Assembly (NCBI GenBank): GCA_963814805.1
Contig: CAWFER010000033.1
Location: forward strand, 372,001-436,000
Source of the DNA: AP-15 sp963814805
GTDB taxonomy: Bacteria > Pseudomonadota > Alphaproteobacteria > ATCC43930 > CGMCC-115725
Direction: 5' to 3'
Length of the DNA stretch: 64,000 bases
The notes under the pieces were generated by a model. It saw only the letters and a program-made list of their open reading frames with translations. It was not told the DNA's origin and made no database searches. Made by a program: the position numbers and the translations under genes. Shown one piece after another: positions 1-10,328 of the stretch; within the stretch, counting starts at the first letter, position 1, and every line of letters starts with the position of its first letter.

Positions 1-958
1 GAACAGGCCGGCCTCGTTCTGGGTCGCGAGAAACCCCAGCATCGCCACCGCCTGACAGGCCGAGCCGGCCAGCACCGTGCGCAACCCGCCAAACCGGTCG
101 GCGACAAAGCCCCAGAACTGCCGGCCGATAAAGGCGCAGGCCAGGAGCAGCGACAGCATCGCCGCACCCTGGGTGACCGGAATGCCGAGATCGCCGCAAT
201 AGGCGACCAGATGGCCTTGCGGCATCGCCATCGGCACGCAGCACAGAAAGCTCGCCAGCGCGATCAGGCCGAGCGCCGTGCGCGGCCGCAGCCCGAGGAC
301 CGCGGCGCGCGGCGCCGGTCCGGCCCCGGTGGCGCCGCCGCTCAACGGCTCGGGCGCGGCTCTGAAGACCACAAAAGCCGCGGGCAGGATCACCACCACC
401 GCCATGCCCCGCATAGAGCTGCATCGTATAGCGCCAGCCGAAAGCCTGGATCGCGTGGCCGAACAGCGGCGCCCAGATCGTCCCGGCGGCAGCCTGGCCG
501 CTGGCGATCAGCGCCAGCGCCGAGCCGCGCCGGCGATCGAACCAGCGGGCGACATAAACATAGAGCGGTGCGTTGATTCCGGCATTGCCGAGCAGCCCCA
601 TAAAAAGCCCGTGGCCGATGTAGAGCGACCAGCGCCCGCCGAGGCTCGACAGGATCAGCCCGGCGGCGATCATCAGCGCCCCGAAGATGACCGTCCAGCG
701 CACCCCGGTCCGCTCGGCGACCCGCCCCATCGCGATCCCGCCGAACGCCGAGCCGAGCCAGGCGAGCGAGACCGACAACGCCGGGACCGAGCGGACATTG
801 CCGAACTCGGCCGCAATCGGCTTCAGCGCCACAATGGTAATCATCGGCGCGCCGAACGAGACCGAAAGAATGCCGAGCGCGGTCAGCGCCACCAGCCACG
901 AGCGCCGCGTCTCGAGCGACGCCCCAGCCGCGCGGCCGCTCGCCGATGCCATCGTCAT
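1..958 (-). CDS. MFS transporter, partial, frameshifted
   Basis: Major facilitator superfamily permease of the inner membrane; substrate not predictable. Reading leftward from the ATG at 956-958, the product begins MTMASASGRAAG and shows alternating hydrophobic helices and basic loops, including an MGRVAERTGVRW-type loop after TM2 (the MFS loop 2-3 motif) and YVARWFDRRRG. Around 408-416 the frame shifts by one base; the other frame then continues with more helices (FLCCVPMAMPQGHLVAYCGDLG, shortened here to FLCCVPMAMPQ, then CAFIGRQFWGFVADRFGG) up to the left edge, so the C-terminus lies outside the window. The single shift inside otherwise well-conserved MFS sequence looks like a sequencing indel. 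Family assignment is firm; subfamily (monocarboxylate/OFA-like) is a guess. Confidence 0.82.
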   Translation of the reverse strand, partial: MTMASASGRAAGASLETRRSWLVALTALGILSVSFGAPMITIVALKPIAAEFGNVRSVPALSVSLAWLGSAFGGIAMGRVAERTGVRWTVIFGALMIAAGLILSSLGGRWSLYIGHGLFMGLLGNAGINAPLYVYVARWFDRRRGSALALIASGQAAAGTIWAPLFGHAIQAFGWRYTMQLYAGHGGGGDPARGFCGLQSRARAVERRRHRGRTGAARRGPRAAAAHGARPDRAGELSVLRADGDAARPSGRLLRRSRHSGHPGCGDAVAAPGLRLYRPAVLGLCRRPVWRVAHGAGRLGLSGGGDAGVSRDPERGRPV

Positions 959-1259
959 CGCGCTACGATGTCAGCGGCCCGGGCCCGAACCGCGCAGCGG
1001 CAGGCGTAAGTCCTTTGGGCCGCGATGGCTTGACCGAATGTAAGTCGCCGCCATCATTCCTCCCGAACAGCGGTTTTATCGTCCTCTGATCCAGAGTGTT
1101 GCGCGGCGGGAGACGCCCGGCAACCAGGATGGTTGCAATGGCGATCCGAGGGCCGCGCATAAGGGTCACGAATTGGCGTCACCCGCTCGCCTTGCCGGGA
1201 GGTTTCTGATACAAGCAGGCATTACTCGCCGCGGGAATGATGGCGAAATAGGAACGAGC
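959..1259. other. Intergenic region between divergent MFS gene and thiE
   Basis: About 300 bases between two divergently read genes. Small reading frames on both strands have no recognisable family features or codon bias. Promoters for both neighbours presumably lie here, but I do not see a convincing -35/-10 pair, riboswitch or terminator. In particular there is no clear THI-box-like fold upstream of thiE, although I could not fold the RNA. Confidence 0.5.
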
Positions 1260-1943
1260 ATGGCGGTAGCGCGCAGCGGTTCTGGCGACGAAACACCGGC
1301 GACGACGCGGCTCTATCTGATCACGCCGCCGACATTCGACCCCGAACGGTTCGCCGAGGCATTGGAAGACGCGCTCGCCGGCGGAGATGTCGCCTGCTTG
1401 CAATTGCGGCTGAAGGATGTCAGCGACGACCTGGTGCGCCAGGCGACCGCAATCCTGCGGCCGATCGCCCAAGCGCACGATGTCGCCTTTATCATGAACG
1501 ACCGGCCCGATCTCGCCGCCGAGCTCGATTGCGACGGGGTCCATGTCGGCGCGGACGACATGCCCTATGCCGCGGCGCGCCGGCTGCTGGGTCCAGACCG
1601 GATCGTCGGGGTAACCTGCGGCGACAGCCGCGACCGGGCGATCACCGCCGCCGAGGCCGGCGCCGACTACGTCGCCTTTGGCGCGTTTTTCCCGAGCATG
1701 ACCAAGACCGCCACCAAATTCCGCGCCGGCCCCGAAGTGCTGCGCGACTGGAGCGAAACGACGGTGGTGCCGTGCTGCGCCATCGGCGGCATCACCCAGG
1801 GGAATTGCGGGCCGCTGGTCGAAGCCGGCGCCGATTTCCTCGCCGTCATCTCCTCGATCTGGTCCTACCCCGCCGGTCCCCGCGCCGCCGTCGCCGATTT
1901 CAACGACGTATTCGCAAGATTTGGGCGGGCTTATCGTCGATAG
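1260..1943 (+). CDS. thiE: Thiamine phosphate synthase
   Basis: Joins hydroxymethylpyrimidine pyrophosphate and thiazole phosphate to give thiamine phosphate, in the cytoplasm. The 227-residue TIM-barrel product has the expected segments in order: LYLITPP strand, CLQLRLKD (substrate-binding Gln/Arg/Lys), FIMNDRPDLA, DGVHVGADDMP, GADYVAFGAFFPS and CAIGGI near the end. Start chosen at ATG 1260, with AGGA about nine bases upstream; an in-frame ATG at 1173 would add 29 residues without family similarity. The gene faces the epmA-efp pair and its stop lies two bases from the end of epmA (convergent). thiE near efp and inositol monophosphatase is a familiar alphaproteobacterial neighbourhood. Reading frame intact. 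Confidence 0.93.
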   Translation: MAVARSGSGDETPATTRLYLITPPTFDPERFAEALEDALAGGDVACLQLRLKDVSDDLVRQATAILRPIAQAHDVAFIMNDRPDLAAELDCDGVHVGADDMPYAAARRLLGPDRIVGVTCGDSRDRAITAAEAGADYVAFGAFFPSMTKTATKFRAGPEVLRDWSETTVVPCCAIGGITQGNCGPLVEAGADFLAVISSIWSYPAGPRAAVADFNDVFARFGRAYRR

Positions 1944-1944
1944 C

Positions 1945-2986
1945 CTAGTCGACCGGCGCCCACAGCACGTCTTCGATATCGTCGGCGGCGGTCGCCAGCA
2001 TGACCAGGCGGTCGAAGCCGAGGGCGATCCCGGCCGAAGGCGGCAGTCCGTGGTCGAGGGCGGCGAGGAAATCCTCGTCGATCGGGTAGGTTTCACCGTA
2101 GAGCGCCTGTTTTTTTCCTGATCGGCGCGAAAGCGGGCGCGCTGCTCGGCCGGGTCGGTCAATTCGCCGAAGGCGTTGGCGAGCTCGAGGCCGCAGACAT
2201 AGAGCTCGAAGCGCTCGGCCACCCGCGGATCGGCGGGGTTGCGGCGCGACAGCGCGGCCATCGAGGCCGGGAAGCCATGCAGGATAGTCGGCGCGCCGAT
2301 GCCGAGACGCGGTTCGATGCGGTCGAGAAAGATGCGGAAATAGAGCGCCTCCCAATCGTCGTCCGGCATGCGGCTCGATGCCGATGCGCCGCGCCTCGGC
2401 GCGAGCAGCGATCGAAATCGGGCCGCAGCGGGTCGGGTGCCGTCGCCAGAATGTCGATGCCGCAATACTGCTCGAACGCCTCGGCGACGCTGGTCTCGCG
2501 CCACGGCCGCCGGGCATCGGCGGTGCGGCCGCGCCAGGCCAAGCGGCGCGGCGCCGGCCGCCGCCTGGCAGGCGCGCAGCAGGCCCTCGCAATCGGGGAT
2601 CAGGTCGCGCCACGCGGCGCCGGCCCGATACCATTCGAGCATCGCGAATTCGGGGTGGTGGGTGGCGCTGCGCTCGCCGTCGCGAAACACATGGGCGAGC
2701 TGCCAGATCCGCGGCAGGCCCGCGACCAGCAGCTTTTTCATCGCGAATTCCGGCGAGGTGTGGAGATAGCGCCGCAACGTCGCGGCCGTCGCGCGGATCG
2801 TGCAATTCGGTGGCGAAGGCCTGCAGATGCGGTTCGAGGCCGGGGCTCACCTGCAGGGCCGGGGTGTCGACCTCGACAAAACCGTGCCCCGCAAAAAAAT
2901 CGCGCACCGCCGCCGAGCATCCGGCCGCGCTGCTCCAGCCGCTCGCGCCGCCCGGCAAAGCGCTCCGGCCGCCACCATTCGTGCAT
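1945..2986 (-). CDS. epmA: EF-P lysine lysyltransferase (EpmA/GenX), multiply frameshifted
   Basis: Class-II lysyl-tRNA-synthetase-like enzyme that attaches beta-lysine or lysine to the conserved lysine of EF-P. Read leftward from ATG 2984-2986 (MHEWWRPERFAGRRERL). The family pattern appears in pieces: FFAGHGFVEVDTPALQVSPG, then RRYLHTSPEFAMKKLL and IWQLAHVFRDGERSATHHPE, then EAFEQYCGIDI, then ERFELYVCGLELANAFGELT, then GLPPSAGIALGFDRLVML with DDIEDVLWAPVD at the end. These pieces lie in different frames, so at least four single-base shifts are needed. One sits in the T7 run at 2110-2116, where one more base restores the frame. The immediate neighbour is efp, the substrate gene. No EpmB-like gene is visible here. 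Probably functional in the organism and damaged by sequence errors. Confidence 0.85.
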
Positions 2987-3077
2987 TCGGTATCGCCCTC
3001 CTGCTTGCCGTGGGCCTGCCGCGTGCTAATTTCTCGACAGCAGCCGGGCTCGACCGCGCCCTTCCAGGACCTCAGTC

Positions 3078-3644
3078 ATGAAGATCAACGCCATCGACAT
3101 CAAGCCGGGCAACGTCCTCGAGCACCAGGGCAAGCTGTGGATCGTGCTGAAGCGCGAGCTGGTCCAGCCCGGCAAGGGCGGCGCCTTTGCCCAGGTCGAG
3201 ATGCGCGACCTGCGCAGCGGAACCAAGCTCAACGACCGCTATCGCACCCAGGAAACCGTCGAGCGCGTCCGCCTCGATGAAAAGGACATGCAGTTTCTGT
3301 TCATGGAGGGCGGGCAGGCGACCTTTATGGACAGCGACAGCTTCGAGCAGATTTCGATCCCGACCGAGGTGATCGGCGAGCCCGCCGATTTTCTGCATGA
3401 CGGGATGGTGTGCACGGTGATGCTGCACGAGGGCACCGCGCTCTCGGTCGAGCTGCCGCAGAGTGTGGTCATGGCGGTGATCGAGGCCGACCCGGTCGTG
3501 CGCGGCCAGACCGCGTCGTCCTCGTACAAGCCGGGCAAGCTCGAAAACGGCCGGCGGGTCATGATCCCGCCCTATATCGAAGCCGGCACCCGCATCGTCG
3601 TCAGCACCGCCGACGGCAGCTATATGGAGCGGGCGAAAGACTGA
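3078..3644 (+). CDS. efp: Translation elongation factor P
   Basis: EF-P binds between the P and E sites of stalled ribosomes and promotes peptide-bond formation at polyproline stretches. The 188-residue product has the normal length and three-domain pattern: N-terminal KOW-like domain with the modification loop PGKGGAF (Lys33 is the residue modified by EpmA), then two OB-type domains, with the C-terminal signature region around YKPGKLENGRRVMIPPYIEAGTRI. The start at ATG 3078 gives the canonical MKINAIDIKPGN beginning. Divergent from epmA, so substrate and modifying enzyme share one intergenic region. Reading frame intact. Confidence 0.97.
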   Translation: MKINAIDIKPGNVLEHQGKLWIVLKRELVQPGKGGAFAQVEMRDLRSGTKLNDRYRTQETVERVRLDEKDMQFLFMEGGQATFMDSDSFEQISIPTEVIGEPADFLHDGMVCTVMLHEGTALSVELPQSVVMAVIEADPVVRGQTASSSYKPGKLENGRRVMIPPYIEAGTRIVVSTADGSYMERAKD

Positions 3645-3666
3645 GCGCCGGCGCTCGGAGCCGGCG

Positions 3667-4690
3667 ATGGTGATGCGCTCGCCGGTGCTGAATGTGATGG
3701 CGAACGCGGCGCTGAAGGCGGCGCGCGGCCTGTTGCGCGATTTCGGCGAGGTCGAGCAGCTGCAGGTCTCGGTCAAGGGTCCGGGCGAATTCGTTTCGAC
3801 CGCCGATCTGAAGGCCGAACGCACGCTCAAGGCCGAGCTGACCCGCGCGCGGCCCGGCTATTCGCTGCTGTTCGAGGAGGGCGGCGCCGAGGCCGGCTCG
3901 GACCCGCGCCACCGCTGGATCGTCGATCCGCTCGACGGCACCACCAACTTTCTCCACGGCATTCCGCATTTTGCGATCTCGATCGCGCTCGAACGCGATG
4001 GCGAGATCGTCGCCGGCCTCGTCTACGACCCGGTCCGCGACGAGATGTATTCGGCGGAAAAGGGGCTCGGCGCCTATGTCAACGACCGCCGGCTCAGGGT
4101 GTCGGCGCGGCGGCGGCTCGGCGAGGCGGTGATCGGCACCGGCATGCCGTTCGGCGAGCGCGGCGATCGCCCGGCCTATCTGGCCGGCCTCGCCGCGGTC
4201 ATGGCGGCGACCAGCGGGGTGCGCCGGATCGGCGCGGCGGCGCTCGATCTCGCCTATGTCGCCGCCGGGCGCTATGACGGGTATCTGGGAGTTCGGCCTC
4301 GCGCCCTGGGACATCGCCGCCGGCCTGCTCTTGGTGCGCGAGGCGGGCGGCTATGTCAGCGACTTGTCCGGCGGCCACGCGATGATGACGAGCGGCGACG
4401 TGCTGGCCGCCAACGACCATCTGCATCTGCCGCTCGCCGCCCTGATCCGGGACGCGCGGCGCGCGGCCCGGGCGGCGATCGAGGCGCCCGCGGCGCACCC
4501 GGAGCTTCGGGGCAGCCGAGCTGGTCGCGACGGCGCCGAGCGCTGTGGATCGACTACCCATCATGCGGCGCGAGCGAGGCAATTCGATGGTAGTCGTCCG
4601 GAGGCTATGGTAGATGTGCTCATCGTCTGCTCGACCGGCAGTCTTCGGCAGGCGATCGCGCGCACGCGCCGGCATCGGCGCGGCCGATGA
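3667..4690 (+). CDS. Inositol monophosphatase family protein, frameshifted
   Basis: Mg-dependent phosphatase of the SuhB/IMPase family, 22 bases downstream of efp. Visible motifs: LLFEEGG (metal-binding Glu), WIVDPLDGTTNFLHG (motif A with metal Asp residues), and after the break WEFGLAPWDIAAGLLLVREAGG (shortened: WEFGLAPWDIAAG, motif B). The frame is broken by a single extra C at 4285, where RYDGY should continue directly into WEFGL. After the shift the frame stays open to 4690, longer than the usual ~265 residues, so a second indel may hide the true stop near 4480. SuhB-type proteins can act on inositol-1-phosphate or as regulators of rRNA transcription; the role here is not decidable. Confidence 0.85.
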
Positions 4691-4712
4691 CCGAGCCTTA
4701 CCGGCTTTCGCC

Positions 4713-5871
4713 ATGAACCGCTCGCGCCGCTTCCTGGTGCGGATGATCGTGTTTCTGGTGCTGGTCGCCGCCCTGGCGGCGGCGCTGGGGCGTTCGCTGG
4801 CGGTCGCCTTTATGGGCAATCCCGGGGTCAATGGGGTGATCGTCGGCATTCTGCTGGCCGGCATCGTCTACATTTTCCGCCAGGTGCTGCTGCTCGACCC
4901 GGAGATCGAGTGGATCGAAAGTTTTCGCCACCGCGAGGCCGGCGGCGCCGAGCCGATGGCCGGTCGCCGCCCGGCGCCGCGGCTGCTGGCGCCGATGGCG
5001 CGCATGCTGGGCGCGCGCCAGGTCGGGCGGGTCAGCCTGTCGGCGAGCTCGCTGCAGACCTTGCTCGACGGCATCGGCTCGCGCCTCAACGAAACCCGCG
5101 AAACCTCGCGCTACCTGATCGGCGTGCTGGTCTTTCTCGGGCTGCTCGGCACGTTCTACGGGCTGCTGGAGACGGTGCGCTCGGTCGGCGGCGTAATCGG
5201 CGGGCTGGACGTCGGCGGCAACGATCTCGCCCGCGCCTTCGCCAACCTCAAATCCGGGCTCGAATCGCCGCTGGCCGGGATGGGCACCGCGTTCAGCTCG
5301 TCCCTGTTCGGGCTCGCCGGCAGCCTCGTGCTGGGCTTTCTCGATCTGCAGGCCGGGCAGGCGCAGAACCGCTTCTACAACGATCTCGAAGAGTGGCTGT
5401 CGACCTATACCCGGCTGTCCGAGCGGCGGTCTCGGCGATGGCGGCGACGCTTCGGTGCCGGCCTATATCCAGGCCTTGCTCGAACAGACCGCCGACAGCT
5501 TGGAAAATCTGCAGCGCATCATCGCCCGCGGCGAGGAGAGCCGGATCGGCGCCAATGCGACCCTGGCCAGCCTGACCGATCGCCTCGGCATGCTCGGCGA
5601 GCAGATGAAGGCCGGGCAAATGCTGATGCTGCGGCTCGCCGAAAACCAGCTCGAGCTGAAACCGACCCTCTCCCGTCTCGCCGACATCGCCGAGAGCTCG
5701 TCGGGGCATGACGACGCGTTGCGCAACCATCTGCGCAACATCGAGGGCTACACCGCGCGTCTGACCGAGGATCTGGCGCAGGGCCGGGCGCAGAGCGTGC
5801 AGGAATTGCGCGGCGAGATCCGCATCCTGGCCCGCACCATCGCCGCGCTGGCCGAAGAAGGCCGGCGCTGA
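4713..5871 (+). CDS. MotA/TolQ/ExbB-type proton-channel protein, frameshifted
   Basis: Inner-membrane protein with TM1 at residues ~7-27, TM2 (GVNGVIVGILLAGIVYIF) and, after a long cytoplasmic stretch, a helix around YLIGVLVFLGLLGTFYGLL, the typical MotA/ExbB pore-helix pattern with the following FANLKSGLESPLAGMGTAF region. The long C-terminal part (after ~5450) is a soluble helical domain rich in Leu and Glu, likely coiled coil. A one-base shift at about 5425-5435 separates ERR from DGGDASVPAYIQALLEQ. Start ATG 4713 gives MNRSRRFLVRM. It pairs with the downstream OmpA-like gene; such pairs form proton-driven envelope complexes that act on peptidoglycan. Not flagellar motA by context. Confidence 0.8.
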
Positions 5872-5892
5872 GCCCCGGAAAGCTGACCATTC

Positions 5893-6999
5893 ATGCCGAT
5901 CGCCCGCCGAAATCCCCGCCGCTCCAGCATCGACATCTGGCCGGGCTTTGTCGACGCGCTGTCGCAGCTGTTGATGGTGATCATCTTTATCCTGTTGGTG
6001 TTCACCGCCGGCCAGTTCTATCTGTCGGCGGCATTGTCGGGGCGCGACCAGGCGCTGCACAAATTGCAGCATCAGGTGGACCAGCTGGCCGATTTGCTGT
6101 CGCTGGAGAAAGCGCACCAACAGCAGATCTGCGGCGGGGCGCGACGCTAGCTGACCGCACAGCTCAAAACCGCCAAGGCCGAGCGTGACCGGCTGAACGC
6201 CAGGGTCGGCGACCTTGACCGCCAAGGCCAACCAGGCCGCGGCGCAGGCCAGATCGGACCAGCGGCCAGCTCGCCGCGCAAAAGCAGCTCAGCAGCCGAC
6301 GCGCTGGCCGAGGTCGACGAGCTGAACGCGCAGATCGCCGCGCTGCGCCAGCAGCTGTCGGCGCTGGCGACAGCGCTCGACGTCTCCCAGACCAAGGTCA
6401 AAACCCAGCAGGGCCAGATCGCCGACCTCGGCCAGAAGCTCAATGTCGCTCTGGCCAACAAGGTCGAGGAGCTCGCCCGCTATCGCTCCGAATTCTTTGG
6501 CCGGCTGCGCGCGATTCTCGGCAACCAGCCGGATATCCACATCGTCGGCGACCGCTTCGTGTTCCAGTCGGAGGTGCTGTTCGCGCCGGGCAGCGCCGAT
6601 CTGACCGACGCCGCCAAAAAAGAACTCGACCCGGTGTTTCGCCACGCTCAAGCAGATCGCCGCCGAGATCCCGCCCGGCATGCAACTGGGTTCTGCAGGT
6701 CAGCGGCTACACCGACCACCGCCCGATCAACACGCCGCAGTTTCCATCAAACTGGGAATTGTCGACGGCTCGCGCGCTGTCGGTGGTGCGCTATGCCATC
6801 AAGTCAGGGGATACCCGCCAACCGGCTCGCCGGCGGCGGGCTTTGCCGACACCCAGCCGATCGATCCCGGCGACACGCGCCGACGCCTATCGCGCGCAAC
6901 CGGCGCATCGAGCTGAAGCTGACCGAAGCGCTGACCTGCCGGCCGGTCGATCTGCCGGACCGCGCCGGGCTTAGTCCAGCACGATGCGCGGGCCGCTGA
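5893..6999 (+). CDS. OmpA/MotB-like peptidoglycan-binding protein, multiply frameshifted
   Basis: Partner of the ExbB-like gene 21 bases upstream. The N-terminus (SIDIWPGFVDALSQLLMVI followed by IFILLVFTAGQFYLS) is the single TM helix of this MotB-like family, followed by a long coiled coil (LNAQIAALRQQLSALAT, KVKTQQGQIADLGQKLN). The OmpA C-terminal domain follows: FVFQSEVLFAPGSADLT, QVSGYTDHRPI, ALSVVRYAIKSGIPANRLA and NRRIELKLTE, all expected OmpA landmarks. At least four frame changes occur between ~6120 and 6900, including an in-frame stop at 6148-6150. The 3' end overlaps the end of the convergent cyclase gene. Start ATG 5893. Confident in family, not in exact sequence. Confidence 0.8.
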
Positions 7000-8224
7000 C
7001 GCCGCTCAGCAGCCGGCGCAGATGAAAGCCGACCAGATGGTCCTCGCTGCGCAGGCCGAGCAGTGCGGCAAAGGCCGGCATCGCCGCCGGATCGTCGGCT
7101 TCGAGCTTGGCGAAGGCGTCGAGATAGGCGCGGGTCGCCGGGCTCGGCGAAGGCTTCGGCCGACAGCGGCTCGAACGCGCGCAGCGGCTCCTTGCGGCCG
7201 CGCAGTAACAGGTCGCCGACCGGTCTTCCGCGTGAACCCGGCGACCCGGCTGGCGACGCTCTCGCCGACGCAGATGCGGGTGCCGAGCTGCTTGTTGGCG
7301 GCTTCGAGCCGGGCCGAGGTGTTGACCGTGTCGCCATAGGCGGTGTAGTCGAAATAGCGCCCGCCGCCGAAATTGCCGACGATCGCCGGGCCGGCGTCGA
7401 GGCCGAGACGGGTCGCGCCGAGGCATGATGCCGCGCTCCCGCCAACGCTCGCGGAAATCCTGGGCGCTCAGATCGAGTTCGAGCGCGCAGGCAACCGCGC
7501 GCTCGGCATGATCGGGCTGATCGGCCGGCGCCCCGAACAGCACGTGCATCGCGTCGCCGACCAGCTTTACCACCGTCCCGCCATGCGCGAAGACGATGTC
7601 GGTCATCGCCCCCAGATAATCGTTCAACAGCGGGGCGATGATCTCCGGGTCGAGGGTTTCGACCAGCGAGGTGAATTCGGCGATGTCGGTGAACAGCGAG
7701 GTGATCTCGCGCCGCTGGCCGCCGAGGTCGACGGCTTCGGGGTCGCTCGCCAGCCGCTCCGCCAGATTGGGCGAAAAGTAGCGCGACAGCAGCGCATGCG
7801 CGCGCTCGGCCGCGATTTGCCGGCGCCGCGCCTCGCGCAGCCGCTCGATATGCGCCAGCGTCTTGTTGATCGTGGCTTCGAGGTCGGCGAAGTCGATCGG
7901 CTTGGTGACGAAATCGAACGCCCCGCGGTTCATCGCGGTGCGGATGTTGGCCATGTCGCCATAGGCGGAGACGATGACCGTCGAGAGCGGCTCACGCTCT
8001 GCTGGATCTTTTGCAGCAGGGTCAGACCGTCCATCCGCGGCATGTTGATGTCGGTGACCACCATGTCGATCGCGGCGCCGTTGGTCAGCATTTCGAGCGC
8101 CTCGACGCCGTCGCGGGCAAAGCGAAAATCGAACGCGCCGACCGCGGATCTGCCGGCGAAATCGCTGCTGCACCAAGGATTCGAGATCCGGCTCGTCGTC
8201 GACCACGAGGATCGTCGCGGTCAT
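6971..8224 (-). CDS. Response regulator with class III adenylate/guanylate cyclase domain, frameshifted
   Basis: Receiver domain followed by a class III nucleotide cyclase. From ATG 8222-8224: TATILVVDDEPDLE (acidic pocket), phospho-acceptor Asp in MVVTDINMPRMDG (other frame), switch residues in VIVSAYGDMANIRTA and the Lys in FVTKPIDF. The cyclase domain shows EITSLFTDIAEFTSLV (first metal Asp), GGTVVKLVGDAMHVLFGAP (second metal Asp), and in a shifted frame YTAYGDTVNTSARLEAANK (Asn/Arg transition-state residues). At least three frame shifts (about 8130, 8000 and 7440). GGGGAGG lies six bases before the ATG, supporting a separate start even though the kinase frame runs into it without a stop. 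Probably produces cAMP or cGMP under control of the adjacent kinase. Confidence 0.85.
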   Translation of the reverse strand: MTATILVVDDEPDLESLVQQRFRRQIRGRRVRFSLCPRRRRGARNADQRRRDRHGGHRHQHAADGRSDPAAKDPAEREPLSTVIVSAYGDMANIRTAMNRGAFDFVTKPIDFADLEATINKTLAHIERLREARRRQIAAERAHALLSRYFSPNLAERLASDPEAVDLGGQRREITSLFTDIAEFTSLVETLDPEIIAPLLNDYLGAMTDIVFAHGGTVVKLVGDAMHVLFGAPADQPDHAERAVACALELDLSAQDFRERWRERGIMPRRDPSRPRRRPGDRRQFRRRALFRLHRLWRHGQHLGPARSRQQAARHPHLRRRERRQPGRRVHAEDRSATCYCAAARSRCARSSRCRPKPSPSPATRAYLDAFAKLEADDPAAMPAFAALLGLRSEDHLVGFHLRRLLSGVSGPRIVLD

Positions 8225-10238
8225 GCCTGGCCTCCCCGCTGCCGGCGCGGCGGCCGGCATCATCGCCCGCGGCAAGGTCAGGATGAACTCGGTGAACGCG
8301 CCGGGTTCGGTCTCGACCTCGAAAGCTGCCGCCGTGCTGCTTGACGACGATGTCGAAGCTCAGGGACAGGCCGAGGCCGGTCCCCTCGCCCGCCGGTTTG
8401 GTGGTGAAGAACGGATCGAAGATTTTCGTTCTCGCCTCCTCGGGTATGCCGGTGCCGTTGTCGCGCACGCGAATCTCGGCCCGGTCGGCCAGCGCCCGCG
8501 TGGCGACCCACAGAGGTCGGCTCGAAGCCGGGCTCGCGCGCGCCGAGCTGCCGCTCGCGCACCGCATAGAAGCCATTGCCGAACAGGTTCAGCAGAACCC
8601 GCGTGATTTCCTGCGGGTAAAGCTCGATCTCGCCGATGGCCGGGTCGAGATCCCGGCGCAGGGTCACATTGAAATCCGGCTTTTCGGCGCGCGCGCCATG
8701 ATAGGCGAGGTTCAGGCTTTCGACGATGAGGGCGTTGAGGTTGGTCGGGCGCCGCTCGCCGGCTCCGGTGCGCGAATGCAGCAGCATGTTCTTGACGATG
8801 CTGTCGGCCCGCTTGCCGTGCTCGACGATCTTGGCGAGATTGCCGTTCAGCATCCGGATCAGCCCGTCGATTTCAGCCCGCGCCGCGTCCGGCAGCGCCG
8901 CGTCCTTTGCCGCCAGCAGCTCGCGCAAGCTCGTCGCTCAGCTCCGCCGACAATTCGGCGAAGTTATTGACGAAATTGAGGGGGTTTTTGATTTCATGGG
9001 CGATGCCGGCGGTCAGCTGGCCGAGCGAGGCCAGCTTTTGCGTCTCGACCAGACGGTCCTGCGCCCGGTGCAGATCGGCGAGCGCCCGTTCTGCGGCGAG
9101 CCGGGCCTCGCGGGCTTCCTGCTCGCGGACCCGCAGCTCTTCGGTGCGGGCGTCGACCTTGGCCTCCAAGGTATCGTGCGATTCCTGCACCTTAGCGGCC
9201 ATCTGGTTGAACCGATCGGCCAGGGTCTCGATCTCGTCGCCGGTATGGATCTCGATCGGCTGGCTGCGTTCGCCCGAGCCCAGCCGCTCGGCGCCCGGTT
9301 TGCAGATCGCGGATCGGCACCACCATGCGCCGGGCGAGCACAGGTCCCGGCCACCGCCGCCAGCAGCAGGCCGAGCACCAGCAGCGCCGCCGTCCGCCAC
9401 AGCGAGGCATAAACCGGCGCCAGCGCCTCGCGCAGCGGCAGCTCGACAAAAACGATCCAGCCGAGCCTCGGCACCGGCGCGAAAGCCGTCAGCACCGGCT
9501 CGCCGGCGGAGCCGGTGGCGGTGTGAGCGCCGCTCGCCGCAGCATTCCGGTGCAGGCTGGCCAAGCGCCGCGGCGACCTGGGGCAGATGCGACAGATCGG
9601 TGTCGCGCAGCACCAGGCTGAGGTCGGGATGGGCGATCAGCCGGCCGTGCGAAGCCGACCACATAGGCATATCCGGTCCGGCCGACCCGCATCGCCTGAT
9701 CAGATCCCAGATGAACCGCAGATCGACGTCAGCGGCGGTGACCCCGGCATCATGGCCGGCATGCGCGACCGCGATCGTCATATAGGGCTCGGAGTGGTTG
9801 CGGAAATAGATCGGGCTGAACCAGACGCCGTTGGCCTCCGCGTCGGCGAAGCGCGGCTGGGCCGCGTCGTCGGCGCCGCTCGCCACGACATCGGGGGCGA
9901 GCCGCGACACCTTCAGCATCTCCTTTCCCGACCCGCTGATCTCGGTCAGCTTCGCTGATCGCCGGCACTTCTCGCAGCAACCGAATGAAATCGTAGCGCC
10001 GCTGCTCGAGCGCCAGCGCGTCCCATCCCGGCGGGGTGGTCCAGCCGAGCTGCTCCTCGACATCGTCGACGACATGCGCGATGCGCTGTGCGGCGTTACC
10101 GGCGTCCTCCTGCTCCATTCGGATCGCGGCGTTCTCGGCTTCACGATAGGCGAGCCACAGATCGATCGAGCCGTTGACGACCAGAACAAAGCTAGCCAGC
10201 CCGATAAAGGCGAGCACCAGCTTGGGCGCGAGTCCCAT
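8225..10238 (-). CDS. Cache/HAMP sensor histidine kinase, multiply frameshifted
   Basis: Membrane sensor kinase. In order, across several frames: TM1 (LVLAFIGLASFVLVV after MGLAPK), a periplasmic dCache-like domain (VWFSPIYFRNHSEPYMTIAV; GRLIAHPDLSLVLRDTDLS), TM2 (TAALLVLGLLLAAVAGT), a HAMP segment, coiled coil, HisKA with phospho-acceptor His in TAGIAHEIKNPLNFV, then the ATPase domain with VLLNLFGNGFYAV (N box), VRDNGTGIPEE (G1), FDPFFTTKPAGEGTGLGLS (F/G2). Start at ATG 10236-10238 is a choice: no stop separates this frame from the upstream binding-protein domain. At least five shifts, e.g. an extra C near 8324. The last residues run in frame into the cyclase gene. Neighbours suggest a phosphorelay to the receiver-cyclase. 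Confidence 0.8.
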
Positions 10239-10328
10239 CCGCAGACGCCGCCGGGCCGGTTGGCCCGCGGCCCCGGCCGCCTCGAATGCGACATCGTCTC
10301 CGGCCAGCACGAAACCAAGGCTCCTGTA

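Noticed and set aside
4713..6999. Flagellar motA/motB pair
   Set aside because: No other flagellar genes; the pair sits in the conserved efp-inositol monophosphatase neighbourhood of envelope ExbB/OmpA-like proteins.
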